From UBA4093 sp036676455 (GTDB lineage: Bacteria; Cyanobacteriota; Sericytochromatia; S15B-MN24; UBA4093): 64,000 nt of DNA. The notes beneath the pieces were generated by a model. The model was not told the origin of the DNA, did not search any database, and worked only from the letters and a program-made list of their open reading frames with translations. Where the stretch lies: NCBI GenBank assembly GCA_036676455.1, contig JAKFCW010000040.1, forward strand, positions 1 through 64,000, written 5' to 3'. Each line of letters opens with the position of its first letter. The stretch's first letter is position 1. Both the position numbers and the translations under genes were made by a program. Shown piece after piece: positions 1-9,063 of the stretch.

Positions 1-531
1 GTTCTCGGCCGCGAACTCGGTCTCGAGGGCCAGCACGCGATCGGAGGCGACGGCCAGCTCGGCGACCACCGCATCCAGGACCGCGCCGGCCATGTCCATG
101 GCCAGGTGCGGGACCGAGACCTGCATGTCCAGCTTGGTGAGGCCACCGAGGGCCACCAGGTAGCTCGCCGTGAGCACGTTGCCCACCTCTCCCAGGATCG
201 AGGTGCCCATCTCGTCGATCTCGGGCGTCTTGCCCAGGGGGTAGCCCATGACCAGGTCGACTAGCAGGGTGGCGTGATCGTAGGGCAGCAAGAAGAGCAT
301 GTGGCCGTTGACCTGACCCTCGATCCCGAGGTAGATCGCCCAGACGAGCGTATCGGGGCCGCCCACCATGACGTTGACCTCGGAGAGGGGCAAGACGGAA
401 GCCTTGGGCACGGCCATGAGGATCCGCTGCCGCAAGAGCTTGGAAAGGGCGGTGGCCGCATGACCCGCGCCGATATTGCCGGCCTCACGTAGCGCGTCGA
501 GCTGCAACGTGCTGAGGGCGGTGATGTCCAT
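1..531 (-). CDS. cheC: CheC-family CheY-P phosphatase (partial, C-terminus off the left edge)
   Basis: CheC removes phosphate from CheY-P and acts at or near the motor during adaptation. The ATG is at 531 and 177 codons are present before the window edge. CheC proteins are usually about 205 residues, so only the tail is missing. Both pseudo-symmetric halves carry the full phosphatase signature (D/S-x3-E-x2-N-x22-P). The first is D12/E16/N19/P42, within REAGNIGAGHAATALS. The second is S-ILG-E-VG-N followed 23 residues later by P. Both active sites therefore look intact. It lies 8 bp downstream of cheA, so it is co-transcribed and probably translationally linked. A CheC next to CheA, together with a FliY in the same operon, is the Bacillus/Thermotoga arrangement rather than the CheZ arrangement. 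Confidence 0.9.
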   Translation of the reverse strand, partial: MDITALSTLQLDALREAGNIGAGHAATALSKLLRQRILMAVPKASVLPLSEVNVMVGGPDTLVWAIYLGIEGQVNGHMLFLLPYDHATLLVDLVMGYPLGKTPEIDEMGTSILGEVGNVLTASYLVALGGLTKLDMQVSVPHLAMDMAGAVLDAVVAELAVASDRVLALETEFAAEN

Positions 532-539
532 GAGGCCTC

Positions 540-2612
540 CTAAACCAGCGTGGCTGCATCGAGGATGAGCGCCAAACGCCCGTCTCCGAGAATCGCAGCC
601 CCGCTCAGGTGATCCAGTTTTCCCACTAGCCGGCTAATGGGTTTGATGACCACTTCTTGCTGTCCTAGCAATTTATCTACCACCAACCCCGCTTTTTTAC
701 TCCCGATCCGCACCACGACCACGGCTTCTTCTGCCGTCGACACCCCCGAAGGCAGCCCCAGGGCTCGATCCAAGCGGATCAAGGTGAGCGATTGTCCGCG
801 CAGGACGACCATTTCGGAGTCCTGCACCCGTTGAACGGAAAGCTCCGCGAGGTCGATGGCCTCGTCGATGAACGAGAGGGGCAAGGCCAGGATGGCCTCG
901 CCGACCTCCACCAGCATCGCCTGGATGATGGCTAGGGTCAGCGGGAGCATGACGGTCATGGTCGAGCCGACTCCCAGGACGGAATCGACCTCGACGGCGC
1001 CGCCGAGGCTCAAGACCTTGCTCTTGACCGCATCCATCCCGACTCCGCGGCCGGAGATGGCGTTGGCCGTCTCGCGCGTCGAGAAGCCGGGCGCGAAGAG
1101 GAGATCGTAGGCCTGCTTATCGGTGAGGCGCGCGCCCTCCTCCTCGCTGATCACGCCCTTGGAGATGGCGCTGGAGATCACCCGCTGCGCGTCGATGCCC
1201 CGGCCGTCGTCGGCGACCTCGATGATCACGTGGTTGCCCTCGTGGCGGGCCGAGAGACGGACGGTCGCGGTCATCGGCTTGCCGGAGGCCGCGCGATCCG
1301 GCGCATCCTCGATTCCATGGTCGAGCGCGTTCCGCAAGAGGTGCACCAGGGGTTCGCCGATCTCGTCGATGACGAGGCGATCGAGCTCGGTGTCCTGGCC
1401 CTCGATCTGGAGGTGGACCTCCTTGCCGAGCTCGCGCGAGAGATCCCGGATCATGCGGGGGAAGCGGTTGAAGACGCGCTCGACGGGAGTCATGCGCAGC
1501 TTCATCGCCACGTTCTGAAGCTCGGAGATCACCGAGCCGATGTGGCGAATGGTCTCCGAAAGCTCAGGAACTTTGCCCCCGTTCTCGGCCAGGCGGTTGC
1601 GGTCGATCACCAGCTCACCGACCAGGTTGACCAGGCGATCGAGACGATCGGTGGGGACGCGGACCGTCTGGTTCGCCTTGGCGGGAGCCGACTCCGCGGC
1701 GCGCGGCTCCGACTCCGCGGGTGCCTTGCCGCCCTGCGGGATCGGGGCCTGTGAGGCCTGGGAAGGCACCGCAGAGGGCGTGGGCAGGGTTCCCGAAGCC
1801 TCCGGTTTGGAAGCCTGCGGAACGGGCACCTGCAGCTCCACAGCAGGGGTGGCGACGTCAGGGGTCTCGGGAGCCAGGTGGGCGATCTCGATGATCTCCG
1901 CGTGCTCGATCTCAGAGACGTCGAGCACCAATTCCTTGAGCTTCACGGCCTCCGCCTGGCTGACGACCGCGAGGGCGAAGTCCTGCTCGAAGCGCTCTTC
2001 CTCGAGCTCGGGAACGCTCGGGAAGGCCTTGATGATCTCGCCGACCTGCTCGAGGGAGGTGAGCACCATGTAGGCGCGTACGCCCTTCAGGAGGCAGCCC
2101 GCCTGGAGGCGGATCCGGACCCAGTACGCCTTGTATCCCTTGGCCTTGGCCTCCGCGAGGACCGTTCGCTCGAAGGGGTCGAACTCCGGCAGGGTCTGGC
2201 CCGAGACCTGCGCCTCGCTCGGGCGCTCGTCGTCAGGGAGGCCCGAGACGCGCGCGATCAGCTTCGCATCGACCGTGTCGGGGCCTCCGCAGGCAACGGA
2301 TTCGAGCGAGTTCGTCAGGGAGTCGACGCAGGCGAACAGGAGGTCGATCACGTCCCCGTCGAGCTTGACCTGGTCGCCGCGCACGGCGTCGAGCACCCCC
2401 TCCATGGCATGGGTCAGCTCGGCGATGCCGTTGAACCCCATGGTGGCGGACATGCCCTTGATGGTATGCGCGGCGCGGAAGATCTCGTCGAGCACGGCGC
2501 GCGACTGCTCCCCGGCCTCGAGCAGGAGGATCTTGTCGTTAAGCGCGGCGATGTTCTCGCGCGCTTCCTCGATGAAGAGGCTCAGGTAGGGGGAGGGATC
2601 GATCGGGTTCAT
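540..2612 (-). CDS. cheA: Chemotaxis sensor histidine kinase CheA
   Basis: CheA couples chemoreceptor state to phosphorylation of CheY and CheB. The 690 residues show all expected modules. An N-terminal HPt domain has the phospho-acceptor at His49 in AAHTIKGMSA. A P2-like middle domain spans about 145-235. A Pro/Ala-rich linker runs about 255-315. The dimerisation helix begins near VPTDRLDRLVNLVGEL. The ATPase domain has the N-box (LLRNALDHGIED) and the G boxes DDGRGID and GRGVGMDAV. A C-terminal CheW-like regulatory domain occupies about the last 140 residues. The start is supported by GGAG 7 nt upstream of the ATG. It sits between cheR and cheC on the same strand. No cheW, cheB or cheD is visible, and these may lie beyond the left edge. 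Confidence 0.96.
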   Translation of the reverse strand: MNPIDPSPYLSLFIEEARENIAALNDKILLLEAGEQSRAVLDEIFRAAHTIKGMSATMGFNGIAELTHAMEGVLDAVRGDQVKLDGDVIDLLFACVDSLTNSLESVACGGPDTVDAKLIARVSGLPDDERPSEAQVSGQTLPEFDPFERTVLAEAKAKGYKAYWVRIRLQAGCLLKGVRAYMVLTSLEQVGEIIKAFPSVPELEEERFEQDFALAVVSQAEAVKLKELVLDVSEIEHAEIIEIAHLAPETPDVATPAVELQVPVPQASKPEASGTLPTPSAVPSQASQAPIPQGGKAPAESEPRAAESAPAKANQTVRVPTDRLDRLVNLVGELVIDRNRLAENGGKVPELSETIRHIGSVISELQNVAMKLRMTPVERVFNRFPRMIRDLSRELGKEVHLQIEGQDTELDRLVIDEIGEPLVHLLRNALDHGIEDAPDRAASGKPMTATVRLSARHEGNHVIIEVADDGRGIDAQRVISSAISKGVISEEEGARLTDKQAYDLLFAPGFSTRETANAISGRGVGMDAVKSKVLSLGGAVEVDSVLGVGSTMTVMLPLTLAIIQAMLVEVGEAILALPLSFIDEAIDLAELSVQRVQDSEMVVLRGQSLTLIRLDRALGLPSGVSTAEEAVVVVRIGSKKAGLVVDKLLGQQEVVIKPISRLVGKLDHLSGAAILGDGRLALILDAATLV

Positions 2613-2643
2613 GCAAGTTCTCCGCTCAAGGCTGATCCTCCGC

Positions 2644-3429
2644 TCATGGTTTCAGGTAGAAGAAGGGACGCGGCTGCTGGAATCCCAGGTCCCGGTAATC
2701 GAGGATTCGCTCGGTCCCCCCGATGAAGAGCATGCCACCCGGCTCGAGCGCCCGGAAGAAGGTGCGATACAGCTTGTCCTTGCTCTCCTGGGTGAAGTAG
2801 ATGACCACGTTCCGGCAGAGGATCATGTGGCAGTTCGGCAGCGCGGGATCCTCGAGCAGGTTCTGCGAACGATACGTCAGGTGCCGCAAGAGATCGCCGC
2901 GCAGCCGAAGCGTCCCGGGCTCGTGGCCGTCGACCGGCGTGAAGTAGCGCTCGCGATCCGCAGGCGAGACGTTCTTGAGCTCGTACGGGAAGTAAAGCCC
3001 CCCGCTCGCGCGATCCAGGATGCTCCGGTCGATGTCGGTGCCGATCAGCTCCGCGCGCTCGAGGCCTCCCAGGCGGTCGAGCACGATGGCGACCGACGAG
3101 AGCTCGGCACCTGACGAGCAACCCGCGCTCCAGATCTTCAGCCGGTCGAAGCGCGACAGAAGTCCGGGAAGGATCTCCCGCTCGAGCTCCTCGAACTTCT
3201 CGGGGTTGCGGAAGAACTCCGACACGTTGATGGTCAGCCCGTCGACGAACTCCTGCAAGCGGTCGGGCTCCGCCTTCAGGAGGTCGTAATAGGCCCCGAA
3301 GGAGCCTATCTTGGATCGGGACATCATCGCGCGGACGCGGCGCTCCATCTGGGTCGGCTTGTACTGGTCGAGATCCAGTTTGACCCAGGGCGCGATCCGG
3401 CGCTTGAACTCCAGAAAATCGTCCTGCAC
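2644..3429 (-). CDS. cheR: Chemotaxis protein methyltransferase CheR
   Basis: CheR uses S-adenosylmethionine to methylate glutamates on chemoreceptors during adaptation. At 261 residues it is normal length. The N-terminal helical domain carries YKPTQMERRV. Then come the diagnostic TINVSEFFRNP, the SAM-binding glycine motif IWSAGCSSGAE, the acidic loop GTDID and the catalytic-domain motif ILCRNVVIYF. The gene begins 1 nt after the stop of the PilZ gene and ends 31 nt before cheA, so it lies inside the flagellar operon. Firmicutes operons usually have flhF and flhG after flhA. Here their place is taken by PilZ and cheR. Confidence 0.94.
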   Translation of the reverse strand: MQDDFLEFKRRIAPWVKLDLDQYKPTQMERRVRAMMSRSKIGSFGAYYDLLKAEPDRLQEFVDGLTINVSEFFRNPEKFEELEREILPGLLSRFDRLKIWSAGCSSGAELSSVAIVLDRLGGLERAELIGTDIDRSILDRASGGLYFPYELKNVSPADRERYFTPVDGHEPGTLRLRGDLLRHLTYRSQNLLEDPALPNCHMILCRNVVIYFTQESKDKLYRTFFRALEPGGMLFIGGTERILDYRDLGFQQPRPFFYLKP

Positions 3430-3430
3430 G

Positions 3431-4093
3431 CTAGCGCACCCGATGCTTCAAGCGAATGACCTCTTCCCGATGCTTGTTGAAGACGAACTTGACCAGGCGA
3501 TCGCGATCGCGCTCGGCGATGGGGTAGAACTCCACCGCCACCTGCCAGCGCCCGCCACGGCGCCGCTCGCCCGGTGTCGAGCGCACGACCCGCCCCATGA
3601 CCTCCATCAGGCCGTACTGCTCCATCGAGAGGTGGACCCGCAGGACCGCCCCGTAATGGACCTCTTCGTTGAGCAGCAAGAGGCAGCCGCCCCCGGAGAG
3701 ATCTTGCAGCAACCCCTGCCGCTCCCGCCCGAACTTTCCGTCGAGCGCCAATTGATAGTCCATGGGCATGGTCATGGCCACCCGCAGGTGTTCGCGGCGC
3801 TGGACCCGCCGGATATGGTCGGGATCCGGGTAGCCGAGGTCGATGCGCATGGAGATGGTGGCCTGAACCGGGCAGTCCAGAGTCCAGATGGCGTTGCCGA
3901 GCGGGAACGTGATCGCGACGCGCGCTCCGACGGGGATCGGCGAGCCGTTCTCCATGGGGCGGAAGACGGCGAAGCCCTTGGGCCCCACCTCGAGAATCCG
4001 GGTGGAGAGGCGCTGGGGGCGATCGCCCAGATCCGAAACGATATCGACGATCTGGCCGGGGCTGAGTTCAGGCGTCATGACCACTTCCCCCAT
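3431..4093 (-). CDS. PilZ-domain protein, YcgR/MotI-type flagellar brake candidate
   Basis: PilZ proteins of this architecture bind cyclic-di-GMP and slow or disengage the flagellar motor (YcgR in enterobacteria, MotI/YpfA in Bacillus). The 220 residues form an N-terminal YcgR-like beta domain (about 10-95) and a C-terminal PilZ domain. The nucleotide-binding residues are visible as RxxxR (R100-R104, in RREHLR) and D-x-S-x-x-G (D131-G136, DLSGGG). The start at 4093 lies 2 nt after the flhA stop, and an in-frame ATG at 4078 is an alternative. Location between flhA and cheR supports a motility role. That it acts as a brake is inferred from family and context. Confidence 0.85.
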   Translation of the reverse strand: MGEVVMTPELSPGQIVDIVSDLGDRPQRLSTRILEVGPKGFAVFRPMENGSPIPVGARVAITFPLGNAIWTLDCPVQATISMRIDLGYPDPDHIRRVQRREHLRVAMTMPMDYQLALDGKFGRERQGLLQDLSGGGCLLLLNEEVHYGAVLRVHLSMEQYGLMEVMGRVVRSTPGERRRGGRWQVAVEFYPIAERDRDRLVKFVFNKHREEVIRLKHRVR

Positions 4094-4095
4094 GG

Positions 4096-6195
4096 CTAGA
4101 GCGTGATCACGCCCAGAGAGCGTACATCCAAGGACGGCGGAATGACCTCATTGTAGGCCATGACCGTCAAGTTGGGTAGCTTACGCTCGATGAGACGCCG
4201 GAATACGAGGCGCACCTTCGACGAGCAGAGCACCACCGGCTGATGTCCCTGCGCCATCAACCGCTCGACGACCTCGGCGGCATTTCGCACCAGACGCCCC
4301 GCAGCCCCCGGCTCCAGGCTGACGAAGGCACCCTGCTCGGTGTGCTGGATGGCGTTGCCCAGGGCCATCTCGAGGTTGGGGTCCAGCGTGATGACCGGCA
4401 AGCTCCCATCCGGAGCCAGCACCGACTTGCAGATGGAGCGCGCCAGGGCCTGGCGGGTATGCTCGGTGAGGGTGTCGAGATCCTTGGTGAGGCGCGCATG
4501 CGTCGCCAGGGCCTCCATGATGGGCAGCAGGTCGCGGATGGAGACGCGCTCGGCAAGCAGGTTCTGCAGCACCCGCTGCACGTCGCCGATGCCCAGCAGG
4601 TCCGGGACCAGCTCGTTGACGACCGCGGGACTCTCCTCCTTGAGGTTGTCCAGTAGGGCCTGCGTGTCCTGGCGGGTGAGGACGTCCGGGGCATGCGCCT
4701 TGATCACCTCGGTGAGGTGCGTCGCGATGACCGACGAGGCGTCGAAGACGGTGTAACCCGCCATCTCCGCGCGCTCCTTGAGGTCCTCGGTGATCCAGAC
4801 CGCCGGCAGGCCAAAGACCGGCTCGGTGGTAGGAATGCCGGAGATCTCCTCGATGGCCAGGCCCACATTCATCGCCATGTAGTGCTCGATGTGGACCTCG
4901 CCGCGGGCGATCTCGACTCCGCGCAGGTTGATGCGGTACTCCTTGGGCTTCAGCTGCAAGTTGTCGCGCACGCGGATGGGCGGCAGCACCAGCCCCAGCT
5001 TCAAGGCGGTCTGGCGGCGAATCATGGTGACGCGCTCCAGCAGGTCTCCGCCCTGGGCGGCATCCACCAGGGGAATCAGGCGGTAGCCGATCTCGAGCTC
5101 CATGGGGTCGACCTTCAGGAGGCTCATGACGTTCTCGGGACCCTTCGGGGTGGTGTCGGGAGTGCCGGCTCCCGCCGCGGCGACGGCCTCGGCCTTCTGG
5201 GCGGCCTCCTTCTGGGTGCGCTGCAGCACGAAGGCGATCGCCCCCATGCCGCCCCCCACGATCAGGAAGGGAAGCGTCGGAAGGCCCGGCACGATGGCGA
5301 GGCCCGCCAGCATGGCGCCGGTGATCATCAGGGGCTTGGGGTTGGCCACGACCTGCTTGGAGATGGCCGAGCCGAGACTGGACTCGGAGGCCGCGCGGCT
5401 GACCATGATGCCCGTGCCGGTCGAGATCAAGAGCGCGGGGATCTGCGAGACCAGGCCATCGCCGATGGTCAGCAGCGTGTAGGTCTGCAGCGCCTGGGTG
5501 ATCTCGATGCCCCGCTGGAAGACGCCGATCAAGATGCCCGCGATGATGTTGATGACCGTGATGATCAGGCCCGCCACCGCGTCGCCCTTCACGAACTTCG
5601 AGGCACCGTCCATGGTGCCGTAGAAGTCCGACTCGCGCTGGATCTTCTTGCGCCGCTCCTTGGCCTGCTCCTCGTTGATCAGCCCGGAGTTGAGGTCCGC
5701 GTCGATGGCCATCTGCTTACCAGGCATGGCGTCCAGGGTGAAGCGGGCAGCAACCTCGGAGATACGGCCCGAGCCGTTGGTGATGACCATGAACTGGATG
5801 ACCACCAGGATCAGGAAGATGATCACGCCGACGACGTAATTCCCCTGGATGACGAAGTTGCCAAAGGCCTCGACCACGTGCCCCGCATCCCCGTCGTTGA
5901 GGATGAGGCGGGTGGTCGAGACGTTCAGGGACAACCGGAAAAGCGTCAGGATCAGCAACAGGGAGGGGAAGGTGTTGAACTCCACCGGCTCCATGACGTA
6001 CATCGCGATCAGCAGCATCAGCAGAGAGCCCGAGATGTTGACGACCAAGAGCACGTCCAGCAAAGGCGCCGGGATGGGGATGATCAGCATCAGCACCACC
6101 GCCACCATCATGACGGCGAGCACCATGTCGCTCTGCTTCAGCAGGCGGGTGAGGGCGGATTCGCTGGGTCTTGCGGTACTGGTCGTGATGGCCAC
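4096..6195 (-). CDS. flhA: Flagellar type III export gate protein FlhA
   Basis: FlhA forms the nonameric export-gate ring that docks substrates and chaperones and couples proton flow to flagellar protein secretion. The 699 residues match the family length. The N-terminal half has about eight membrane helices. The FHIPEP family signature region is seen around residues 55-100 (VMEPVEFNTFPSLLL, then TLFRLSLNVSTTRLIL). The C-terminal half is the soluble substrate-docking domain. The start is GTG at 6195 with GGGGAG 8 nt upstream. The gene begins 3 nt after the flhB stop. Confidence 0.97.
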   Translation of the reverse strand: MAITTSTARPSESALTRLLKQSDMVLAVMMVAVVLMLIIPIPAPLLDVLLVVNISGSLLMLLIAMYVMEPVEFNTFPSLLLILTLFRLSLNVSTTRLILNDGDAGHVVEAFGNFVIQGNYVVGVIIFLILVVIQFMVITNGSGRISEVAARFTLDAMPGKQMAIDADLNSGLINEEQAKERRKKIQRESDFYGTMDGASKFVKGDAVAGLIITVINIIAGILIGVFQRGIEITQALQTYTLLTIGDGLVSQIPALLISTGTGIMVSRAASESSLGSAISKQVVANPKPLMITGAMLAGLAIVPGLPTLPFLIVGGGMGAIAFVLQRTQKEAAQKAEAVAAAGAGTPDTTPKGPENVMSLLKVDPMELEIGYRLIPLVDAAQGGDLLERVTMIRRQTALKLGLVLPPIRVRDNLQLKPKEYRINLRGVEIARGEVHIEHYMAMNVGLAIEEISGIPTTEPVFGLPAVWITEDLKERAEMAGYTVFDASSVIATHLTEVIKAHAPDVLTRQDTQALLDNLKEESPAVVNELVPDLLGIGDVQRVLQNLLAERVSIRDLLPIMEALATHARLTKDLDTLTEHTRQALARSICKSVLAPDGSLPVITLDPNLEMALGNAIQHTEQGAFVSLEPGAAGRLVRNAAEVVERLMAQGHQPVVLCSSKVRLVFRRLIERKLPNLTVMAYNEVIPPSLDVRSLGVITL

Positions 6196-6198
6196 GCG

Positions 6199-7260
6199 TT
6201 ATGCTCCCCGCTTGCGATTGGCGCGTTGAACCGCGACCAGGATCTCCGCCACGGCCGCATAGAGCTCGGGCGGAATCTCGTCTCCGACCTCGACTTGCTT
6301 ATAGAGGGCCTGGGCGATGGGCTTGTTCTCGAACATGGGCACTCCGGCCTCCTGGGCGACCTCGCGAATTCGCTTGGCTACGAGATCCGTACCCTTGGCG
6401 ACCACCAACGGCACCTCCATGGTGTCGCGCTCGTAGCGGACCGCCACGGCGAAGTGGGTCGGGTTGGTGATGACCACCGAGGCCTTGGGAACCTCGCTCA
6501 TCATGCGCTGCTGCGCCATCTTGCGCTGGCGTCGCTTGATCTCGCCCTTGATCTCGGGGTTTCCGTCCTGCTGCTTGGCCTCGTCCTTGACCTCCTGCTT
6601 GGTCATCTTGAGGTTCTTCTCCCACTCGTAGCGCTGGTAGGCGTAATCCACCAGGCCGAGGACGACCAGGGCGATCATGACGCGCCAGGCGATGCTCCAC
6701 GCCGTGGTGCCGATCAGCGTGCCAAGCCCCAGCAGGCCCGTGCCGTAGGCCGTGGCCAGCTCGATGTAGCGATCGCTGATCACCGCGTAGCAGATCCACC
6801 CGATCAAGGCGATCTTGGCGATGCCCTTGATGGCCTCGATGGTCGAGCGCAGCGAGAAGAGGCGCTTGAGGCCGTTGACGGGGTTCAGCTTCTCCAGCTT
6901 GGGCTTGATCGCCTCGAAGGTCAGGAGGTTTCCCACCTGGACGTAGTTGACGACGACCCCGACCACGAGCAAGGCCAGCAGGATCGGAGCGAGCACCAGG
7001 CCCACCGCCTGCATGATCTGGCTGGCGAGGTGCATGAGGTAATCGACGGTGAGGTCCTGATCGGGGAAGTGTCCCAGCCGCTCGGCCATCAGGTTGCGCA
7101 GGACCTCGGCGAGGGGTGGCCAGGAGAAATAGAGCATCACGCTCGCGGTCAGCAGCACCGCGGCGTTGTTGACGTCCTGGCTCTTCGCGACGTTGCCCTT
7201 CTTGCGGGCATCCGAGATGCGCTTGCCTGTAGGTTTCTCGGTTTTCGAGGGATCCGCCAC
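6199..7260 (-). CDS. flhB: Flagellar export switch protein FlhB
   Basis: FlhB is the substrate-specificity switch of the flagellar secretion apparatus. The 353-residue protein starts with the typical basic segment EKPTGKRISDARKKG, has four membrane helices (about 33-210), then a cytoplasmic autoprotease domain. The self-cleavage motif NPTH is at residues 266-269 and intact. The start is GTG with GGAGG 6 nt upstream. It lies between fliR and flhA. A second, tail-only FlhB homologue is encoded at 14609-14908 in the same operon. Confidence 0.97.
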   Translation of the reverse strand: MADPSKTEKPTGKRISDARKKGNVAKSQDVNNAAVLLTASVMLYFSWPPLAEVLRNLMAERLGHFPDQDLTVDYLMHLASQIMQAVGLVLAPILLALLVVGVVVNYVQVGNLLTFEAIKPKLEKLNPVNGLKRLFSLRSTIEAIKGIAKIALIGWICYAVISDRYIELATAYGTGLLGLGTLIGTTAWSIAWRVMIALVVLGLVDYAYQRYEWEKNLKMTKQEVKDEAKQQDGNPEIKGEIKRRQRKMAQQRMMSEVPKASVVITNPTHFAVAVRYERDTMEVPLVVAKGTDLVAKRIREVAQEAGVPMFENKPIAQALYKQVEVGDEIPPELYAAVAEILVAVQRANRKRGA

Positions 7261-7271
7261 CCCTTACCTCC

Positions 7272-8051
7272 TCACCGGAACATCCCGACCAAACCGGGAC
7301 CGAGCCGGTCAAAAACGAGCCTCATGTACCCTCCCAGGAGGGGAAGGGTGGCGGCGATGGTCACCAGCCCCAGGATGATCTTGATGGGGAAGCCCGCCAC
7401 GAAGACGTTCATCTGGGGCATGATCCGGCTCATGATGGCCAGCGCGAGCTCGGCCAGCATCAGCACGCCGATCACCGGCAGCATCAGGGTCAAAGCCACG
7501 TCGAAGATGCCGGTGGTCGCCAGTAGCACTTGCTCCATTATACCCCCCGTCAGCGCAAATCCGCCCAGGGGCACGGCTTGGAAGGACTTCCAGACGCCCA
7601 GCAGCAGCCAGTGATGGCCATCCATGGCGAGAAACGTGACGGTGGCCAGCTGCACGAACAACACCGCCAGCTCCGTGGTCTGGGTCCGCGTGTTGGGATC
7701 GAACATCATGCTCATGCCGAGGCCCATCTGCAGGGCGATCATGTGGCCCGCGAACTGGATCGCGTAGAAGGTGCAGTTCGCCACGAACCCCAGCAGGACC
7801 CCGATGGCGAGCTCGGCGGCCAGCGCGAACGTGAGGTCGAGAGGGCCTTCCATGGCGGGCACGGGCCAGTCGACGGCCGACGGGTAGACCAGGGCGGCCA
7901 GCAGGACGGCGAGGCCCACCCGGAAGCGAACCGGGACCACCGCGTTGCCAAAGATGGGCGCGATCATGAAGATGCCCGAGAAGCGCGCGAGCACCAGCAA
8001 GAAGAGCTCGAGCCCGTGAGGGGAAAGGCGTAGGAGTGCTGCGAGGTCCAT
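7272..8051 (-). CDS. fliR: Flagellar export apparatus protein FliR
   Basis: FliR is a core membrane component of the FliPQR export channel. The protein has 259 residues, usual for the family, and about six hydrophobic segments. It begins with an amphipathic start (MDLAALLRLSPHGLELFLLV) and contains the conserved stretch ANCTFYAIQFAGHMIALQMG. The position between fliQ (12 nt upstream) and flhB (11 nt downstream) is the canonical order fliO-P-Q-R-flhB-flhA. Confidence 0.95.
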   Translation of the reverse strand: MDLAALLRLSPHGLELFLLVLARFSGIFMIAPIFGNAVVPVRFRVGLAVLLAALVYPSAVDWPVPAMEGPLDLTFALAAELAIGVLLGFVANCTFYAIQFAGHMIALQMGLGMSMMFDPNTRTQTTELAVLFVQLATVTFLAMDGHHWLLLGVWKSFQAVPLGGFALTGGIMEQVLLATTGIFDVALTLMLPVIGVLMLAELALAIMSRIMPQMNVFVAGFPIKIILGLVTIAATLPLLGGYMRLVFDRLGPGLVGMFR

Positions 8052-8063
8052 GCCAGCCCCCGC

Positions 8064-8333
8064 CTAGTGTGCGAAGCGGGGCAGTTCGATCAGGATCGCC
8101 CGCATGAAGTCGAGCATGGTGCCCATCATCCAGGGGCCCAGCAAGAAGAGGACCAGTCCGGTGGCCACGATCTTGGGGATGAAGGTCAGCGTGGCCTCGT
8201 TGATCTGGGTCACCGCCTGGAAGATCGAGATCAGCAAGCCCACCAGGAGGCTCACCCCCAGCGCGGGCGCGGCGATGATGGCCATCAGGCCGAGGGAACG
8301 CTGGGCGAGTTCGAAGAAGACGGTCTCGTTCAT
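8064..8333 (-). CDS. fliQ: Flagellar export apparatus protein FliQ
   Basis: FliQ is a small two-helix component of the export gate. Its 89 residues, two hydrophobic hairpin helices and the loop FQAVTQINEATLTFIPKI are characteristic. The gene begins 1 nt after the fliP stop and precedes fliR by 12 nt. Confidence 0.95.
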   Translation of the reverse strand: MNETVFFELAQRSLGLMAIIAAPALGVSLLVGLLISIFQAVTQINEATLTFIPKIVATGLVLFLLGPWMMGTMLDFMRAILIELPRFAH

Positions 8334-8334
8334 C

Positions 8335-9063
8335 TTACTGGAAGCTCGTGACCAAGGCGCGGCTCAAGAGATGCCACCCGTCGACCAGGACGAAGAGGAT
8401 CAGCTTGAACGGCAGCGAGATCATGACCGGCGGCAGCATCATCATGCCCATCGACATCAGGATGCTCGCGACCACCATGTCGATCACCAGGAAGGGCAGG
8501 TAGATGACGAAGCCGATCTGGAAGGCCGTCTTGAGCTCCGAGATGATGAAGGCCGGGATCAGGACGTGGGTCGGGATGTCGTCGGGCCGGCGGGGGCGCT
8601 CCATCTTGGCCATCGAGACGAACAAGGCGAGATCCTTCTGCCTCGTCTGCTTGAACATGAACTTGCGCAAGGGTTGCTGCGCCCGGTCCAGCGCCACCTG
8701 CTGGGTGATGGCGCCCTGGGAGTAAGGCTGCAGGGCCGTCGTGTTGATCTCCCCTGCCACCGGGGCCATCACGAAGAAGGTCAGGAACAAGGCAAGCCCC
8801 ACGACCACCTGGTTGGGGGGCATCATCTGGGTACCGATGGCCTGGCGGGTGAAAGAGAGCACGATGACGATGCGGGTGAAGCTCGTCATGAGCATCAGGA
8901 TGGCCGGCGCCAGGGTGAGGACCGTGAGCAGGGCGAGGATCTGCAGCGAGGCCGCCACGTCCTGGGGCTGGTCCGTCAGGGGAATCTGGGGGACCTGGAA
9001 CTGGGCGTGGGCCGCGCCGGCGTTGATGACGAGGAGGGCGATCGCCCAAAGAACCAGCCTCAA
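8335..9063 (-). CDS. fliP: Flagellar export apparatus protein FliP
   Basis: FliP forms the pentameric channel core of the flagellar export gate. The 242 residues begin with a cleavable signal sequence (about 1-21, ending AAHAQ). They continue with family motifs such as MLMTSFTRIVIVLSF, PPNQVVVGLALFLTFFVM and the C-terminal MGMMMLPPVMISLPFKL. The start codon is TTG at 9063. It is supported by GGAGG 6 nt upstream and by its TTGA overlap with the fliO stop codon, which implies translational coupling. Confidence 0.95.
   Translation of the reverse strand: MRLVLWAIALLVINAGAAHAQFQVPQIPLTDQPQDVAASLQILALLTVLTLAPAILMLMTSFTRIVIVLSFTRQAIGTQMMPPNQVVVGLALFLTFFVMAPVAGEINTTALQPYSQGAITQQVALDRAQQPLRKFMFKQTRQKDLALFVSMAKMERPRRPDDIPTHVLIPAFIISELKTAFQIGFVIYLPFLVIDMVVASILMSMGMMMLPPVMISLPFKLILFVLVDGWHLLSRALVTSFQ

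Noticed and set aside
4693..7614. Very long plus-strand open frame opposite flhA, flhB and fliR
   Set aside because: It is antisense to three strongly conserved genes, has a His/Asp/Gln-rich low-complexity translation typical of GC-rich shadow frames, and no ribosome site or family match.
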